Part shown: in pieces, positions 1-9,397 of the stretch
Layout of the letters: each line of letters opens with the position of its first letter
How positions within the stretch are numbered: the stretch's first letter is position 1
NCBI GenBank assembly: GCA_023301465.1
Contig: JALZUQ010000007.1
Span: 1 to 64,000, forward strand
From: Oligoflexales bacterium
Lineage (GTDB): Bacteria; Bdellovibrionota_B; Oligoflexia; Oligoflexales; JALZUQ01
DNA length: 64,000 nucleotides
Reading direction: 5' to 3'
The notes under the pieces: model-generated
Database searches by the model: none
Told to the model about the DNA's origin: nothing
What the model saw: only the letters and a program-made list of their open reading frames with translations
Made by a program: the position numbers and the translations under genes

Positions 1-45
1 CTTAGGTCCAACTGGTTTCATGGGTTTTGCTCTCAGGCTGATAGT

Positions 46-492
46 TTAACGAAACAAAATATAGGCGATAACAACCGCCAAGGCTAAAAAAGTCAACGAT
101 ATAATGATAGTGAATGTATTGTTTTTCTTAGGAAACTCGTAGTACTGACTTACATCGGTGGTGGATGAGCCGTGACTAGAAAAATCGCTGATGGGTTCTT
201 GCTTCGATTTTGGGCGTGAAATAAGTTTTTTGTTTTTCTTTTTAGGGGCTTGCCTCTTTGGGCGAGGTTTTTTCTTTGGTGGTTTTACTGCTGGAGCATC
301 CGGTACCACAGGGATAGTGGAGGGTTTTGCAACCGGGGTGATATCATCGTGCGATAAGACCGTTTTTGTAAACTGCTTTGATTGGTTCACCATATTGGGA
401 AAATTTTGATCAATTAACTGATGCACCGATACTAGGGCACGGGCAACAATAGTGGCTTCATCTTGTTCTGGTAGTTGAGATAATTGATTCAT
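46..492 (-). CDS. Tail-anchored basic/proline-rich membrane protein of unknown function
   Basis: A 148-residue protein that I do not recognise. Residues about 1-60 are hydrophilic, about 66-95 form a strongly basic Pro/Lys stretch (PPKKKPRPKRQAPKKK), and the last ~22 residues are one hydrophobic helix ending in Arg at the C terminus. There is no N-terminal signal, so the bulk should be cytoplasmic with a C-terminal membrane anchor. The ATG lies 7 nt after the secA stop with no clear Shine-Dalgarno sequence, so it is probably co-transcribed and translationally coupled to secA. A role at the membrane near the Sec machinery is only suggested by position. Confidence 0.7.
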   Translation of the reverse strand: MNQLSQLPEQDEATIVARALVSVHQLIDQNFPNMVNQSKQFTKTVLSHDDITPVAKPSTIPVVPDAPAVKPPKKKPRPKRQAPKKKNKKLISRPKSKQEPISDFSSHGSSTTDVSQYYEFPKKNNTFTIIISLTFLALAVVIAYILFR

Positions 493-499
493 AAACTAA

Positions 500-3127
500 T
501 TATGTCACACTGAGTGATTCCGATCCAGCACGCCCGTGGCATTTTTTATATTTTTTGCCAGATCCACATGGACAGGAATCGTTACGCCCAACCTTGGGTT
601 GTTCTCTCTTAAAGGTCTCAACAGCTTTTTGCTGGGATTGCCCGCCTCCAGAGCCGTTGTAAACAAGATTATCGTTATTGCTCGGGTCTTCAGAAGCCGG
701 GTGAGTCATTTCAAGGTCAGATAAGTCTTCTTCAGGTGCCGAAGTTTCAATCTCGTATTGCTCAGCGTTTTCAGGCAGTGGCAACCTTATGATGGCTAGT
801 GCCGTATCAAACTCAATGCGTTCGATCATGTCTGAAAAGGAACGAAAACCTTCTTTTTTGTACTCTTGGAGTGGGTCACGCTGTCCGTAACCTCTGAGGC
901 TCACGGCGTCACGTAGTTGGTCCATAGATTGAAGGTGGTCTTTCCACGCATTATCAATAACTTGCAAATACATGTGATGCTCAAATTGCTTAAGGCTGTC
1001 TTCTCCAAAAATTTTGAGTTTTCTTTGGTGTTGTTCCATAACTTTAGCAGTTGCGACTTTGGCGATCATGTCAGGGCTGGCACCGTTGACGTCCGTATTT
1101 TCTCTTTCAAGGTCATGTGAATTGATGCGAATCTCGTTTTGGAACTCTAGCTTCACTGCGTCTGCAATGGTGCCGAGTTCCCAGCTTTCAGAGTTGATGG
1201 CTTCAGGAGAATGCTTTTGGACAATCCCATAAGACATTTGGTTGATAGCATCTTCTAAGAAGTCTACGCCTTTGCCGTCTTTTAGTATGCCGTTTCGTTT
1301 TTTGTAGACGACCTGACGCTGTTGGTTCATGACGTCATCATATTCTAGTAGGTTTTTACGAGAAGAAAAGTTTTGTTCTTCGACGCGTTTTTGTGCTTTT
1401 TCAATCGCCCTTGTCACCATCGGTGAAACGATGGACTCTCCTTCTTTCATGCCTCGTTGCATAAAAGCAGAAACACGGTCAGAGGCAAAAATTCTCATCA
1501 GGTCATCTTCTAGCGATAGATAAAAAATACTACGTCCCGGATCACCTTGACGACCTGCACGGCCTCGAAGCTGGTTATCAATTCGTCTTGAGTCATGACG
1601 CTCACTACCGATCACAAGTAGGCCGCCAGCTTCACGCACGCCTTCACCAAGAACAATATCGGTACCACGACCGGCCATGTTGGTGGAGATGGTGACTGTT
1701 CCAAGGTTGCCAGCGTTTTTAACAATTTCAGCTTCACGAGCATGGTTTTTTGCATTGAGGATTTCGTGCGGAACGCCTAGCTTTTTGAGAAACGAAGATA
1801 AAAGCTCAGACTTTTCTACAGATACCGTGCCCACCAAAACCGGTTGTTTCTTTTTGTTTGCTTCGGCGATTTCTTCTGCAATGGCTTGAAACTTTTCGCG
1901 AGCAGACCTAAAGATTCCATCAGGCTCATCTTTTCTGATAAGAGGTTTGTTGGTTGGAATCACCACGACATCTAATTCATAGATTTTTTTGAATTCGACA
2001 GCTTCCGTGTCGGCGGTGCCCGTCATACCAGAAAGAGTTTCATACATTCTAAAGAGGTTTTGAAATGTAATGGTTGCCATGGTCTGAGATTCGTTTTGAA
2101 CCTTTACGTTTTCTTTTGCTTCAAGGGCTCCGTGAAGCCCATCACTGTAGCGTCTGCCGGGCATGAGGCGTCCCGTGAATTCATCAACAATCAAAATTTG
2201 GCCGTCTCTTACAACGTAGTCGACATCTTTTTTAAATATAAAATGTGCTTTGAGTGCTTGTTCCACGTGGTGAAGGTATTTGATGTTTTTTGGTTCGTAG
2301 AGGTTTTTGAGTTTCAGTCTTCTCTCGATTTTTGCGATACCGTCTTCTGTTAGCATGATGCTATTAGATTTTTCATCAATGATGTAATCGCTGTCTTTTT
2401 GAAGGCCGGGTATGGTTCTGTCAACAGTGTAATAAAGATCAGTGTCAGTCTCAGATGGTCCAGAAATAATAAGAGGTGTTCTTGCTTCATCAATTAAAAT
2501 CGAGTCGACCTCATCGACAATGGCAAAAAAGTGTCCTCTTTGCACCATGCGGTTCACATCGGTTTTCATGTTGTCTCTTAGAAAGTCAAAACCAAATTCG
2601 TTGTTGGTTCCGTAAGTAATATCACATGCGTATGCGTCTCTTCTTTGGGAGTCACTAAGGCCGTGGGTAATACAGTCAGTAGACATTCCAAGGAAGTTAT
2701 AGACCTTTCCCATCCACTCACTATCACGTTTCGCGAGGTAGTCATTGACGGTAACAACATGGGAGCCTTTTCCGGCTAAAGCATTCAGATAAACAGGAGC
2801 GGTAGCGGTAAGTGTTTTACCTTCACCGGTTTTCATTTCTGCAATATCACCACGGTGAAGAACAATTCCACCCACTAGCTGAACATCGTAATGTCTCATG
2901 CCAAGAACTCTAACGGCGGCCTCTCTACAAACAGCAAATGCTTCATTTAATATATCATCAAGAGTTTTACCCGAAGCGATCTTTTCTTTGAGAACGTTTG
3001 TTTGGTTTTGAAGCTCTTCATCACTCATAGCTTGATAGGTTGGTTCAAGCTTATTGATGTCTTCAACGGTTTTGAGGATTTTTTTAACTTCTCGGTCGTT
3101 TTTTGTTCCAAAGATTTTGCTTAACAT
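500..3127 (-). CDS. secA: Preprotein translocase ATPase SecA
   Basis: SecA is the cytoplasmic motor that drives unfolded preproteins through SecYEG. This 875-residue protein has the usual SecA length and layout: Walker A GEGKT at residues 101-105, the DEVD Walker B box at 205-208 followed by [16 protein letters not shown], the preprotein cross-linking domain, the second ATPase fold with GRGTDIVLG and [12 protein letters not shown], and a C-terminal zinc-binding tail with [14 protein letters not shown] that normally contacts SecB and lipids. All key motifs are intact. The ATG at 3127 gives the family N terminus (MLSKIFG). An acidic linker sits before the zinc tail. It is followed after 7 nt by a small membrane-protein gene. 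Confidence 0.98.
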   Translation of the reverse strand: MLSKIFGTKNDREVKKILKTVEDINKLEPTYQAMSDEELQNQTNVLKEKIASGKTLDDILNEAFAVCREAAVRVLGMRHYDVQLVGGIVLHRGDIAEMKTGEGKTLTATAPVYLNALAGKGSHVVTVNDYLAKRDSEWMGKVYNFLGMSTDCITHGLSDSQRRDAYACDITYGTNNEFGFDFLRDNMKTDVNRMVQRGHFFAIVDEVDSILIDEARTPLIISGPSETDTDLYYTVDRTIPGLQKDSDYIIDEKSNSIMLTEDGIAKIERRLKLKNLYEPKNIKYLHHVEQALKAHFIFKKDVDYVVRDGQILIVDEFTGRLMPGRRYSDGLHGALEAKENVKVQNESQTMATITFQNLFRMYETLSGMTGTADTEAVEFKKIYELDVVVIPTNKPLIRKDEPDGIFRSAREKFQAIAEEIAEANKKKQPVLVGTVSVEKSELLSSFLKKLGVPHEILNAKNHAREAEIVKNAGNLGTVTISTNMAGRGTDIVLGEGVREAGGLLVIGSERHDSRRIDNQLRGRAGRQGDPGRSIFYLSLEDDLMRIFASDRVSAFMQRGMKEGESIVSPMVTRAIEKAQKRVEEQNFSSRKNLLEYDDVMNQQRQVVYKKRNGILKDGKGVDFLEDAINQMSYGIVQKHSPEAINSESWELGTIADAVKLEFQNEIRINSHDLERENTDVNGASPDMIAKVATAKVMEQHQRKLKIFGEDSLKQFEHHMYLQVIDNAWKDHLQSMDQLRDAVSLRGYGQRDPLQEYKKEGFRSFSDMIERIEFDTALAIIRLPLPENAEQYEIETSAPEEDLSDLEMTHPASEDPSNNDNLVYNGSGGGQSQQKAVETFKREQPKVGRNDSCPCGSGKKYKKCHGRAGSESLSVT

Positions 3128-3164
3128 GGTGTATCAACTCGCAAGTGATGGTTAACAGGTTCGA

Positions 3165-3184
3165 ATCATAGAGTGTTCTATGAT
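3165..3184. promoter_or_regulatory. 8-bp inverted repeat in the secA leader
   Basis: The arms ATCATAGA and TCTATGAT are perfect complements around a 4-nt loop. The repeat lies about 40 bp upstream of the secA ATG, in the 264-bp gap before the antitoxin gene. It could be a leader hairpin or an operator; nothing in the sequence decides between them. Confidence 0.35.
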
Positions 3185-3342
3185 GATCTAACCATAAGGT
3201 AAAGTCATCCTCTTAGCTGTCAATATGAGTAATTTCTGACCAGCCTCTGGTCGCATAGGTTGGAATAGAGGGGGAGGTTTGTTGGGAATATAAGCACTTG
3301 TAAGCTGAATGGTGAGACTCGGTTTATGTGTTTGTTGTCAAA

Positions 3343-3368
3343 GAAAAAAACGCCCTGCAGGACGTTCA
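3343..3368 (-). terminator. Rho-independent terminator of the toxin-antitoxin operon
   Basis: Read on the minus strand, a GC-rich near-palindrome (AACGTCC-TGCA-GGGCGTT, 3349-3366) is followed directly by seven T residues. It lies about 25 bp past the antitoxin stop codon. A closely similar terminator occurs at 4064-4090 on the other side of the same module. Confidence 0.75.
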
Positions 3369-3391
3369 ATCAACAACTCTCTTTTTGAAGT

Positions 3392-3685
3392 TTAAGCTGC
3401 TTCATCTTCATTATTGACCCAATCAGGAAACACCAGTACAGCGGGGTGAACATTAAGAATTTTTGCTAAAACCTTTGATCTTTCAACTCCGAGGCTAATC
3501 CTATGGTTCTCAATACTTGATATTGTCGACTGAGCAATACCTGAAAGGTCTGCTAGTTCATTTTGAGACAACTCATTTTTTTCGCGTAGTATTCGAAGTA
3601 CCTCGCCTTGCTTAAGCTTAATTTGTTGTTTTGCTGGCATGAATCCATCGTTCAATGCTTCTTTAGCCTTTTTTCCTATAGTCAT
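3392..3685 (-). CDS. XRE-family HTH antitoxin (HigA-type)
   Basis: A 97-residue protein with an XRE/Cro-type helix-turn-helix at about residues 30-80 (LRILREKNELSQNELADLSG, then AQSTISSIEN). In higBA-type modules such a protein neutralises the toxin and represses the operon. It is the second gene of the module; its ATG lies inside the 3' end of the toxin gene (23-nt overlap), preceded by a GGAGG ribosome-binding site about 9 nt upstream. Toxin-before-antitoxin order is typical of higBA and differs from relBE. The short C-terminal part after the HTH ends in acidic residues. Confidence 0.88.
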   Translation of the reverse strand: MTIGKKAKEALNDGFMPAKQQIKLKQGEVLRILREKNELSQNELADLSGIAQSTISSIENHRISLGVERSKVLAKILNVHPAVLVFPDWVNNEDEAA

Positions 3686-3947
3686 GTGGGTTGACCTCCA
3701 ATACGTTTACGGTTATTTTTTTCTTATCGATATAGTAAAAAACTCGCCATTGATCATTAAGGTAAGAAGTGCGAACCCCTTTCCACTCACCTTTTAAGGC
3801 GTGATCATTATAGCCAGGCATTTTTCTGAGAGCATTAGGGCCTGAGAGACTCACAACGACCTTCCAAGTTTCGTACTCTTTTAAAATTCGTTTGGGGCAC
3901 TTACCGAGTTGTTTTTTAACTTTTTTATTTTCTAGTATTTGCCACAT
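3663..3947 (-). CDS. RelE/HigB-superfamily mRNA interferase toxin
   Basis: A 94-residue basic protein with the RelE/YafQ/HigB fold signature: Lys-rich N-terminal helices, then KGEWKGVRTSYLNDQWRVFY, IDKKKITVNVLEVNPHDY. Family members bind the ribosome and cleave mRNA; Arg/Tyr/His residues of the second half supply the active site and are present here (R-V-F-Y, H-D-Y). It overlaps the downstream XRE antitoxin by 23 nt. There is no Shine-Dalgarno sequence before the ATG; instead the start codon lies within an inverted repeat, which suggests weak or tightly repressed translation. Confidence 0.88.
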   Translation of the reverse strand: MWQILENKKVKKQLGKCPKRILKEYETWKVVVSLSGPNALRKMPGYNDHALKGEWKGVRTSYLNDQWRVFYYIDKKKITVNVLEVNPHDYRKKG

Positions 3948-3978
3948 TACTTAGTAGTAATATTATCATTAAGTAATG
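3945..3978. promoter_or_regulatory. Likely autoregulatory operator of the toxin-antitoxin module
   Basis: CATTACTTA at 3945-3953 and TAAGTAATG at 3970-3978 form a perfect 9-bp inverted repeat with a 16-bp AT-rich spacer. The left arm contains the toxin start codon (CAT on the plus strand). Operators overlapping the promoter and start are the rule for XRE-antitoxin autorepression; binding here is inferred. Confidence 0.55.
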
Positions 3979-4063
3979 TCAATCGTTGAAAAGGCATTCT
4001 ATGAAAATATTTTTAAAGAGCTCGCAAATTGTAAGTGGCTATTTTTACTTGAGATATTTTTTG

Positions 4064-4090
4064 AAAAAAACGCTCCGCAGGGCGTTCAAG
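4064..4090 (-). terminator. Rho-independent terminator downstream of the matrixin gene
   Basis: On the minus strand GAACGCCCTGCGGAGCGTT is followed by seven T residues. It lies about 110 bp beyond the stop of the matrixin lipoprotein gene and upstream of the toxin-antitoxin promoter. It resembles the 3343-3368 terminator. Confidence 0.7.
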
Positions 4091-4200
4091 AGACAATGGC
4101 TAAATGAATTGTTTTAAGCTTGCGTCAGTTATCTCAAAAAACCTTTTCAAGATTTTAGTTTTAAATGGCTATCATTTTATAATGAATCCAAGCTTGGTTG

Positions 4201-5031
4201 TTAAGAATCATTAGACCCATCACCAGAATCTTTATCCAAGTCCGACTCATGCATCTCTTTAATCTTTTCAATCGTCGCTTCAATATCACAAGAGTCGCCA
4301 ATACAGCCATAAATTTGCTGAATGCGGCGAACATCACCCTCAGATGGAATGCGAGTTGTAAGCCCTTCACCAATAAATAAAGAAGGGTTCATCAGAGAGT
4401 ATTCATCTACATCTTCCGTGACGTGAGCAAGTCCAAGTAAATGACCAAACTCATGAGTTGCAAGAGATTGTAAATCAACAATGATTTTTGATTCACTGCT
4501 ATAATCCACCAACGCATCTCCCATCAAGTACTCTTGGAGGTTGTAGCGGATGTCGGCAGTCACAATTTTATTCGTGGTGTTAAAAGGAGTAGACCAAATA
4601 GTGGTTCCAAGAACAGCTTTGTTCTTTCCTGTTTTATCCCAGTTAAAGTCAAAGTATTGAGAATTAAAGTCATCGCTTAAAGATGAGTATAGGTCAGGAA
4701 ATGAGTCGCCTGTTACGCCAGCATGTGTTCCTTCAAAAGAAAAGAGCGAACGTCCAACAGAGAGCTCCCAAGTTTGAATGGCCTTTTTAAGTTGTTCTCT
4801 GTTTTTTTCCGGAATATTTTCTCCGAAATTCATAGGTATGGGGAGGTTTATCCAGCCTTCACGTGCATGAATACCATAGTAGTCATTACTGTCTGATCCG
4901 GCTTGGGCCGTCAGTACAATGTCTTCTTTAAGGTCCGCTTGGTAGTTATCAGCACCACAAGCAATAAACCCTGAGAATAAGCTAATCAAAGAAGCGACAC
5001 ATATTAGGTATTTTGAAATCACATAACTCAA
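4201..5031 (-). CDS. Matrixin-like zinc metalloprotease, probable lipoprotein
   Basis: A 276-residue secreted protein. The N terminus has a hydrophobic signal ending in FIAC-GAD, a somewhat imperfect lipobox, so it is probably a lipoprotein. The catalytic site is the full metzincin motif HEFGHLLGLAH (HExxHxxGxxH), followed about 20 residues later by a Met-turn (SLMNPS), as in peptidase family M10A. Two Cys near the C terminus (YGCIGDSC) may form a disulfide, and the tail is acidic and Ser/Asp rich. The start is TTG at 5031 with AGGA about 8 nt upstream; a GTG at 5022 is an alternative. It is divergent from valS. The substrate is unknown; an extracellular or periplasmic protein-degrading role is inferred. 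Confidence 0.85.
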   Translation of the reverse strand: MSYVISKYLICVASLISLFSGFIACGADNYQADLKEDIVLTAQAGSDSNDYYGIHAREGWINLPIPMNFGENIPEKNREQLKKAIQTWELSVGRSLFSFEGTHAGVTGDSFPDLYSSLSDDFNSQYFDFNWDKTGKNKAVLGTTIWSTPFNTTNKIVTADIRYNLQEYLMGDALVDYSSESKIIVDLQSLATHEFGHLLGLAHVTEDVDEYSLMNPSLFIGEGLTTRIPSEGDVRRIQQIYGCIGDSCDIEATIEKIKEMHESDLDKDSGDGSNDS

Positions 5032-5223
5032 AGATAGAGTCCTTTCCTCTGGTAGGTTTCTAGTCGTCGCCTGAGCTCATAAACTTTATCTTTTAATAAA
5101 AAAAACAATAATAGTAAGTAATATTATGATGTTACATTAGCATACAGGACAGGGTGCCAAACCCATTTTTCTGATATATGATCTGAGGGTTTCAGAGATT
5201 TTACATATATAGGAGTCACCTCA

Positions 5224-7842
5224 GTGACACTTGAGTCTAAGACATATCAGCATCAGAGTTATGAAAGTAAATGGTATCAACAGTGGCTAGATAAAGGCTA
5301 CTTCACGGCAGATGCGAATAGCAAAAAACCTGCATACACAATTGTGATTCCTCCACCAAATGTGACTGATAGACTTCACATGGGACATGGTCTTAATAAT
5401 ACTATTCAAGATATATTGATTCGCTACAAAAGAATGACTGGTCATGAAGCTTGTTGGTTGCCGGGAACGGACCATGCTGGTATCGCCACACAAATGATGG
5501 TTGAAAAGTCTTTGGCAAAAGAAGGTAAAACAAAAACCCAAGTTGGCAGAAAAGCGTTTTTGCAGATGCTCCATGATTGGAAAGATAAAAACGGCGGGAT
5601 CATCATTGAACAACTAAAACGTTTAGGTTGTTCTGCAGATTGGAGTCGTGAAGCCTACACGATGGATCCAAAACTATCAGAAGCGGTTCGTGAAATATTT
5701 GTAAGACTCTATGAAGATGGTTTGATTTACCGAGGTAAAAGACTTGTCAACTGGGACCCGAAACTCTTAACGGCTATTTCTGATGACGAAGTAGAAAACA
5801 TAGACAAACAAGGTAAGATCTACCATTTTAAATACCCATTAAAAGATGGTGGTCACATTGAAATTGCAACCACTAGACCTGAGACACTTCTTGGTGATGC
5901 AGCGGTTGCAGTTCACCCAGAAGATGAACGCTACAAAGATCTAGTAGGAAAGATGGCAGTGGTTCCTTTTTGTAACCGAGAGATTCCCATCATTGCAGAT
6001 GAGTATGTAAAAATGGAGTTTGGTTCTGGAGCACTAAAGATTACTCCTGCCCATGATCATAATGACTTTGAAGTAGGTAAACGCCACGGTTTAGTTGCAA
6101 TCGATATTCTCAATAAAGATGCATCTTTAAATGATTCTGTGCCCGATGCTTATAGAGGCCTTGATCGTTTTGATGCCCGCGAAAAAATAGTAAAAGACTT
6201 AAAAACTTTAGATTTACTCGTAGAAATAAAATCTCACAAAATGTCTGTGCCTGTCTCATCGAGAAGTAAATCGGTGATAGAGCCAAAGCTTTCACTCCAG
6301 TGGTACGTAAATATGAAGGATTTAGCAGTCCCTGCAATAGAAGCTGCTAACAATGAAGATGTTCAGTTTTATCCTGCACTATGGAAAAAAACATGGTTGT
6401 ACTGGCTTGAAAACATTCAAGACTGGTGTATCTCAAGACAACTCTGGTGGGGACACCGCATTCCCATTTGGTATTGTGGCGATTGTGATCATGAGTTCAC
6501 CGCTAGAACCGACCCAGATGAGTGCCAAAAGTGTAAAAGTAAAAACATCAAGCAAGATGAAGATGTTCTCGACACTTGGTTTTCAAGCTGGTTGTGGCCC
6601 TTGTCTCCTTTTGGTTGGCCAGAAGAAACTCCGGATCTAAAAAAGTTTTTTCCGTCAAATGTTCTCGTAACAGGTGCTGATATTATTTTTCTTTGGGTGG
6701 CACGAATGGTCATGGTCAGCCAATATGTTTTCAAAAAGAACCCGTTTAAAGATGTGTATTTCAATAGTATTATCTGCGATAAAGACGGCAAGAAGTTCTC
6801 TAAAACCCTAGGAAACGGAATTGATCCACTTGAGATGATCGACGTACATGGAGCCGATGCGGTTCGTTATACATGTGTTAGCTTGGCTCCTCTAAAGGGT
6901 CGTGTTCGTATGGAAAAAGACGACTTTATTGTCGGTGCAAAATTTATGAATAAAATCTGGAACGCGACAAAGCTGTTGGTGAGCCTTTTAGGGAACGAAG
7001 CATCGGAGTCATTAGACGCCTCAAAAGTTTCCGAGCCTATAAAAGATCTTTTGTACCAGTATGATCAAGCTGTCATAGAGGTGCGTAGGAATATTGATAA
7101 CTACCGAATGAGCGACGCTATCAAAGTTTTCTATCAGTTTTTCTGGTATGAGTTTTGTGATTGGGGTTTGGAGTATGCAAAAATTCTTCATAAAAACCAA
7201 AAATTCCAAGCGGCAGATCAATCAGCGATGCTTTATATCTTCCAAGGCATGATGCGATTAGCTCACCCGTTTCTTCCTTTTATTACCGAAGAAATTCACT
7301 CTTATCTGCCATCTCATAAAGACTGGCAAAGCTCAGACTCTCTTTGTATTAGCTCGTTTCCAGAGGCAGGAAAGTTTAAACATGGTTCAAAGAAGTGGTC
7401 AGAGTCTAGAGTGTTGATTGCATCTATCAGAAAACTAAGAGCACAAACGAAACTAAAAAATGTAGACCTTGTTCACTATAGTGGTTTTAAAGAAGCCACT
7501 TCATTTATTCAAGACTCTCAAGAAGTTTTTTCTGCATTAGCAGGAGTTTCAAAATTAGAAATAAAGCCTCAAGGCATTCAAAATTGTTTAGTCGAAGTTT
7601 CCCGGCACGGTGAAGTGTTTCTTGGCATCCCTGAAAGCTTTGATGTTTCTGCAGAATTAGAAAGATTAAAAAAAGAGAGTGCTCGACTTCAAAAGATTTT
7701 ATTTGGAATTGAAAAAAAGCTATCAAATAAAAAGTTTGTGGATAATGCACCCGAAGATATTCTGACGAGCACTAAAGAGCAGTTTGAAAACCTGAGCACG
7801 CAAAAGCAAAGTGTGGAGAGGTCGATTCAGACTTTTGAGTGA
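5224..7842 (+). CDS. valS: Valyl-tRNA synthetase
   Basis: ValRS charges tRNA-Val. This 872-residue class I synthetase has the HIGH motif as HMGHG (residues 52-56, after PPPNVTDRL), the KMSKS motif as KFSKT (near residue 524), the editing-domain signature ATTRPETLLGDAAVAVHPED, the GTDHAGIATQ motif, DVLDTWFSSWLWP, and a C-terminal ~65-residue coiled-coil arm that is typical of ValRS. The start is GTG at 5224 with AGGAG at 5211-5215. The 192-bp upstream gap is shared with the divergent matrixin gene. I saw no T-box-like structure. Confidence 0.97.
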   Translation: MTLESKTYQHQSYESKWYQQWLDKGYFTADANSKKPAYTIVIPPPNVTDRLHMGHGLNNTIQDILIRYKRMTGHEACWLPGTDHAGIATQMMVEKSLAKEGKTKTQVGRKAFLQMLHDWKDKNGGIIIEQLKRLGCSADWSREAYTMDPKLSEAVREIFVRLYEDGLIYRGKRLVNWDPKLLTAISDDEVENIDKQGKIYHFKYPLKDGGHIEIATTRPETLLGDAAVAVHPEDERYKDLVGKMAVVPFCNREIPIIADEYVKMEFGSGALKITPAHDHNDFEVGKRHGLVAIDILNKDASLNDSVPDAYRGLDRFDAREKIVKDLKTLDLLVEIKSHKMSVPVSSRSKSVIEPKLSLQWYVNMKDLAVPAIEAANNEDVQFYPALWKKTWLYWLENIQDWCISRQLWWGHRIPIWYCGDCDHEFTARTDPDECQKCKSKNIKQDEDVLDTWFSSWLWPLSPFGWPEETPDLKKFFPSNVLVTGADIIFLWVARMVMVSQYVFKKNPFKDVYFNSIICDKDGKKFSKTLGNGIDPLEMIDVHGADAVRYTCVSLAPLKGRVRMEKDDFIVGAKFMNKIWNATKLLVSLLGNEASESLDASKVSEPIKDLLYQYDQAVIEVRRNIDNYRMSDAIKVFYQFFWYEFCDWGLEYAKILHKNQKFQAADQSAMLYIFQGMMRLAHPFLPFITEEIHSYLPSHKDWQSSDSLCISSFPEAGKFKHGSKKWSESRVLIASIRKLRAQTKLKNVDLVHYSGFKEATSFIQDSQEVFSALAGVSKLEIKPQGIQNCLVEVSRHGEVFLGIPESFDVSAELERLKKESARLQKILFGIEKKLSNKKFVDNAPEDILTSTKEQFENLSTQKQSVERSIQTFE

Positions 7843-7999
7843 TTTCAAGCTGTGTGTTTCCATTCTTTTTCTTGAGGGGCTCACTCATAACTCACTGTAT
7901 TTATTTATACTAGTTAAGTCCTTTAGTGTTTGGCCAGAAATTTTTTGGCATAAGCAAAAAAAATTGCAGCAACTCTAGTGATTATGCTACCTTGCGGCT

Positions 8000-9397
8000 A
8001 TGAAATGTATATTGACTCAATTAATGTTTATTTGCTTAGTCCCATGGCTATTGGGCTCTTTTGCAAACGCACAAACTCAAAAAATAGCCGCCTACAAGAA
8101 GTTAGAATCCTCTTTTATGCTTTTAAAAGATAAAGATACTTACAAAACTCTTTACGGTGAACATGCTTATCATCCGGCAAGTTGGACCATTGGTGCAAGG
8201 TTCGCCACTAAAAAACCAACCCGCACAAATGCAGATTGGAAAGAAGTGAAGCTTCCGTTTAAAAAATTAGACGGCATTAATTTTTCAAAATTATATAAAA
8301 ATGATGTGCCGGCTCATTTGCGGCTTTCAAAAAAAAGCGATCAGTTAGTCATTATTTTTAGTGGTAGTAGCTCTGATTTTAGTGGAGGTGCTTGGGTTAA
8401 TCAAACGGTTCACTATATTGATACTGTAGCAAAATCTAAAGGAGTCCGAGAGGTCCCAAATATTTTAGCCTTTGATGGGTATTTTACTCCAAAGTCATTG
8501 TCAGCAAAACCAAAGCTTCCACCCTTGACGACTGATTTACTTGCCAAAGACTTATTCATTCGTATTACCCATTACGCAAAAAAGTTCATGCCAAAAGTGA
8601 AAGACTGGGGTGTCGTGGGTTTTTCTGGCGGGGCTACCATCTCTGTTACGTTTACAAGAGCTGCTTCTGTAGCCCATGAAATTTTAGAGACTCCAAACCC
8701 GCTTCAAAGGCTTGGGACGGTGTCGTTCTCTCCTGTTATCGACGGTCGTATTTCCATGGTGAATATAGATAGAGGGGCAGACTTAGCGGTGAATGAAGGT
8801 GGCATTGGCAAGAGACATGGGTTTAGAAACCGAGCTTCCTGGATGTATTTTTGGTCTCCAGAAACGGCATTAAAACTTGTAGATAACAAAAACGACTTAG
8901 ATTGGTACCAAGCGATGCTTTACAACAATTTTGTGTCTCATGTTCTTTATGATGTGGTGGAAGCTTTTCCTGAGTTTAAATGGAACTGGGATTTGCAAAC
9001 GGATTCAGAGCGTACGGCTTTAGAGGGTAGTAGGTTTAGTCATTTCTTTTTAGATTATGCATTCAAAAAACACCAAGAAGCTTTTTCTTTAGAAGAAGAT
9101 TTTGATGAGTACTCTTCATTTGTAAATATCATCCATGAAATTAAGACAGATATTTATATGGTGTTTAGTTTGGACGACATGATGTTGCTTCGTCACCCTG
9201 ATGATGCAGACTCTGACTCTATAGACGTCGTAAAAGAACGTGCTGATACAGTAAATCAAATGGAAAACGTTCATTTATTTTTACCTGAGCGTGGTGGTCA
9301 TTTGGGTTATTTAGTGGATGGTAGTTGGCAAAAAAAAGTTATTGCTGAATTACTGAGCCCAATAAAAAAGCAAAGAGAGCTGTTAAGGGCCCAGTAG
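8000..9397 (+). CDS. Secreted alpha/beta-hydrolase-fold protein
   Basis: A 465-residue exported protein with a Sec signal peptide ending at FANA-QT (about residue 24). A serine-hydrolase triad is visible: nucleophile elbow GFSGG (about residues 207-211, in VVGFSGGAT), an acidic residue in the strand VFSLDDMM, and His in GGHLGY near residue 433. The early strand LVIIFSGSSSDFSGG fits the oxyanion-hole region. The substrate cannot be told; lipase/esterase-like activity in the periplasm or outside is inferred. It is monocistronic; its 3' end overlaps the convergent aminotransferase gene by 15 bp. Confidence 0.75.
   Translation: MKCILTQLMFICLVPWLLGSFANAQTQKIAAYKKLESSFMLLKDKDTYKTLYGEHAYHPASWTIGARFATKKPTRTNADWKEVKLPFKKLDGINFSKLYKNDVPAHLRLSKKSDQLVIIFSGSSSDFSGGAWVNQTVHYIDTVAKSKGVREVPNILAFDGYFTPKSLSAKPKLPPLTTDLLAKDLFIRITHYAKKFMPKVKDWGVVGFSGGATISVTFTRAASVAHEILETPNPLQRLGTVSFSPVIDGRISMVNIDRGADLAVNEGGIGKRHGFRNRASWMYFWSPETALKLVDNKNDLDWYQAMLYNNFVSHVLYDVVEAFPEFKWNWDLQTDSERTALEGSRFSHFFLDYAFKKHQEAFSLEEDFDEYSSFVNIIHEIKTDIYMVFSLDDMMLLRHPDDADSDSIDVVKERADTVNQMENVHLFLPERGGHLGYLVDGSWQKKVIAELLSPIKKQRELLRAQ

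Noticed and set aside
1-21. Possible start of another minus-strand gene (ATG at 21, reading MKPVGPK to the edge)
   Set aside because: Only seven codons are visible, so it cannot be supported.
917-2353. Several long plus-strand frames across secA
   Set aside because: They lie antisense to a fully conserved secA and lack ribosome-binding sites and family features.
3155-3170. GGTTCGAATC, like the T-loop of a tRNA, upstream of secA
   Set aside because: No matching T stem, anticodon arm or acceptor stem can be formed around it, so it is chance.
5032-5223. Possible T-box or riboswitch before valS
   Set aside because: No stem I-like structure, T-box sequence or terminator/antiterminator pair seen.
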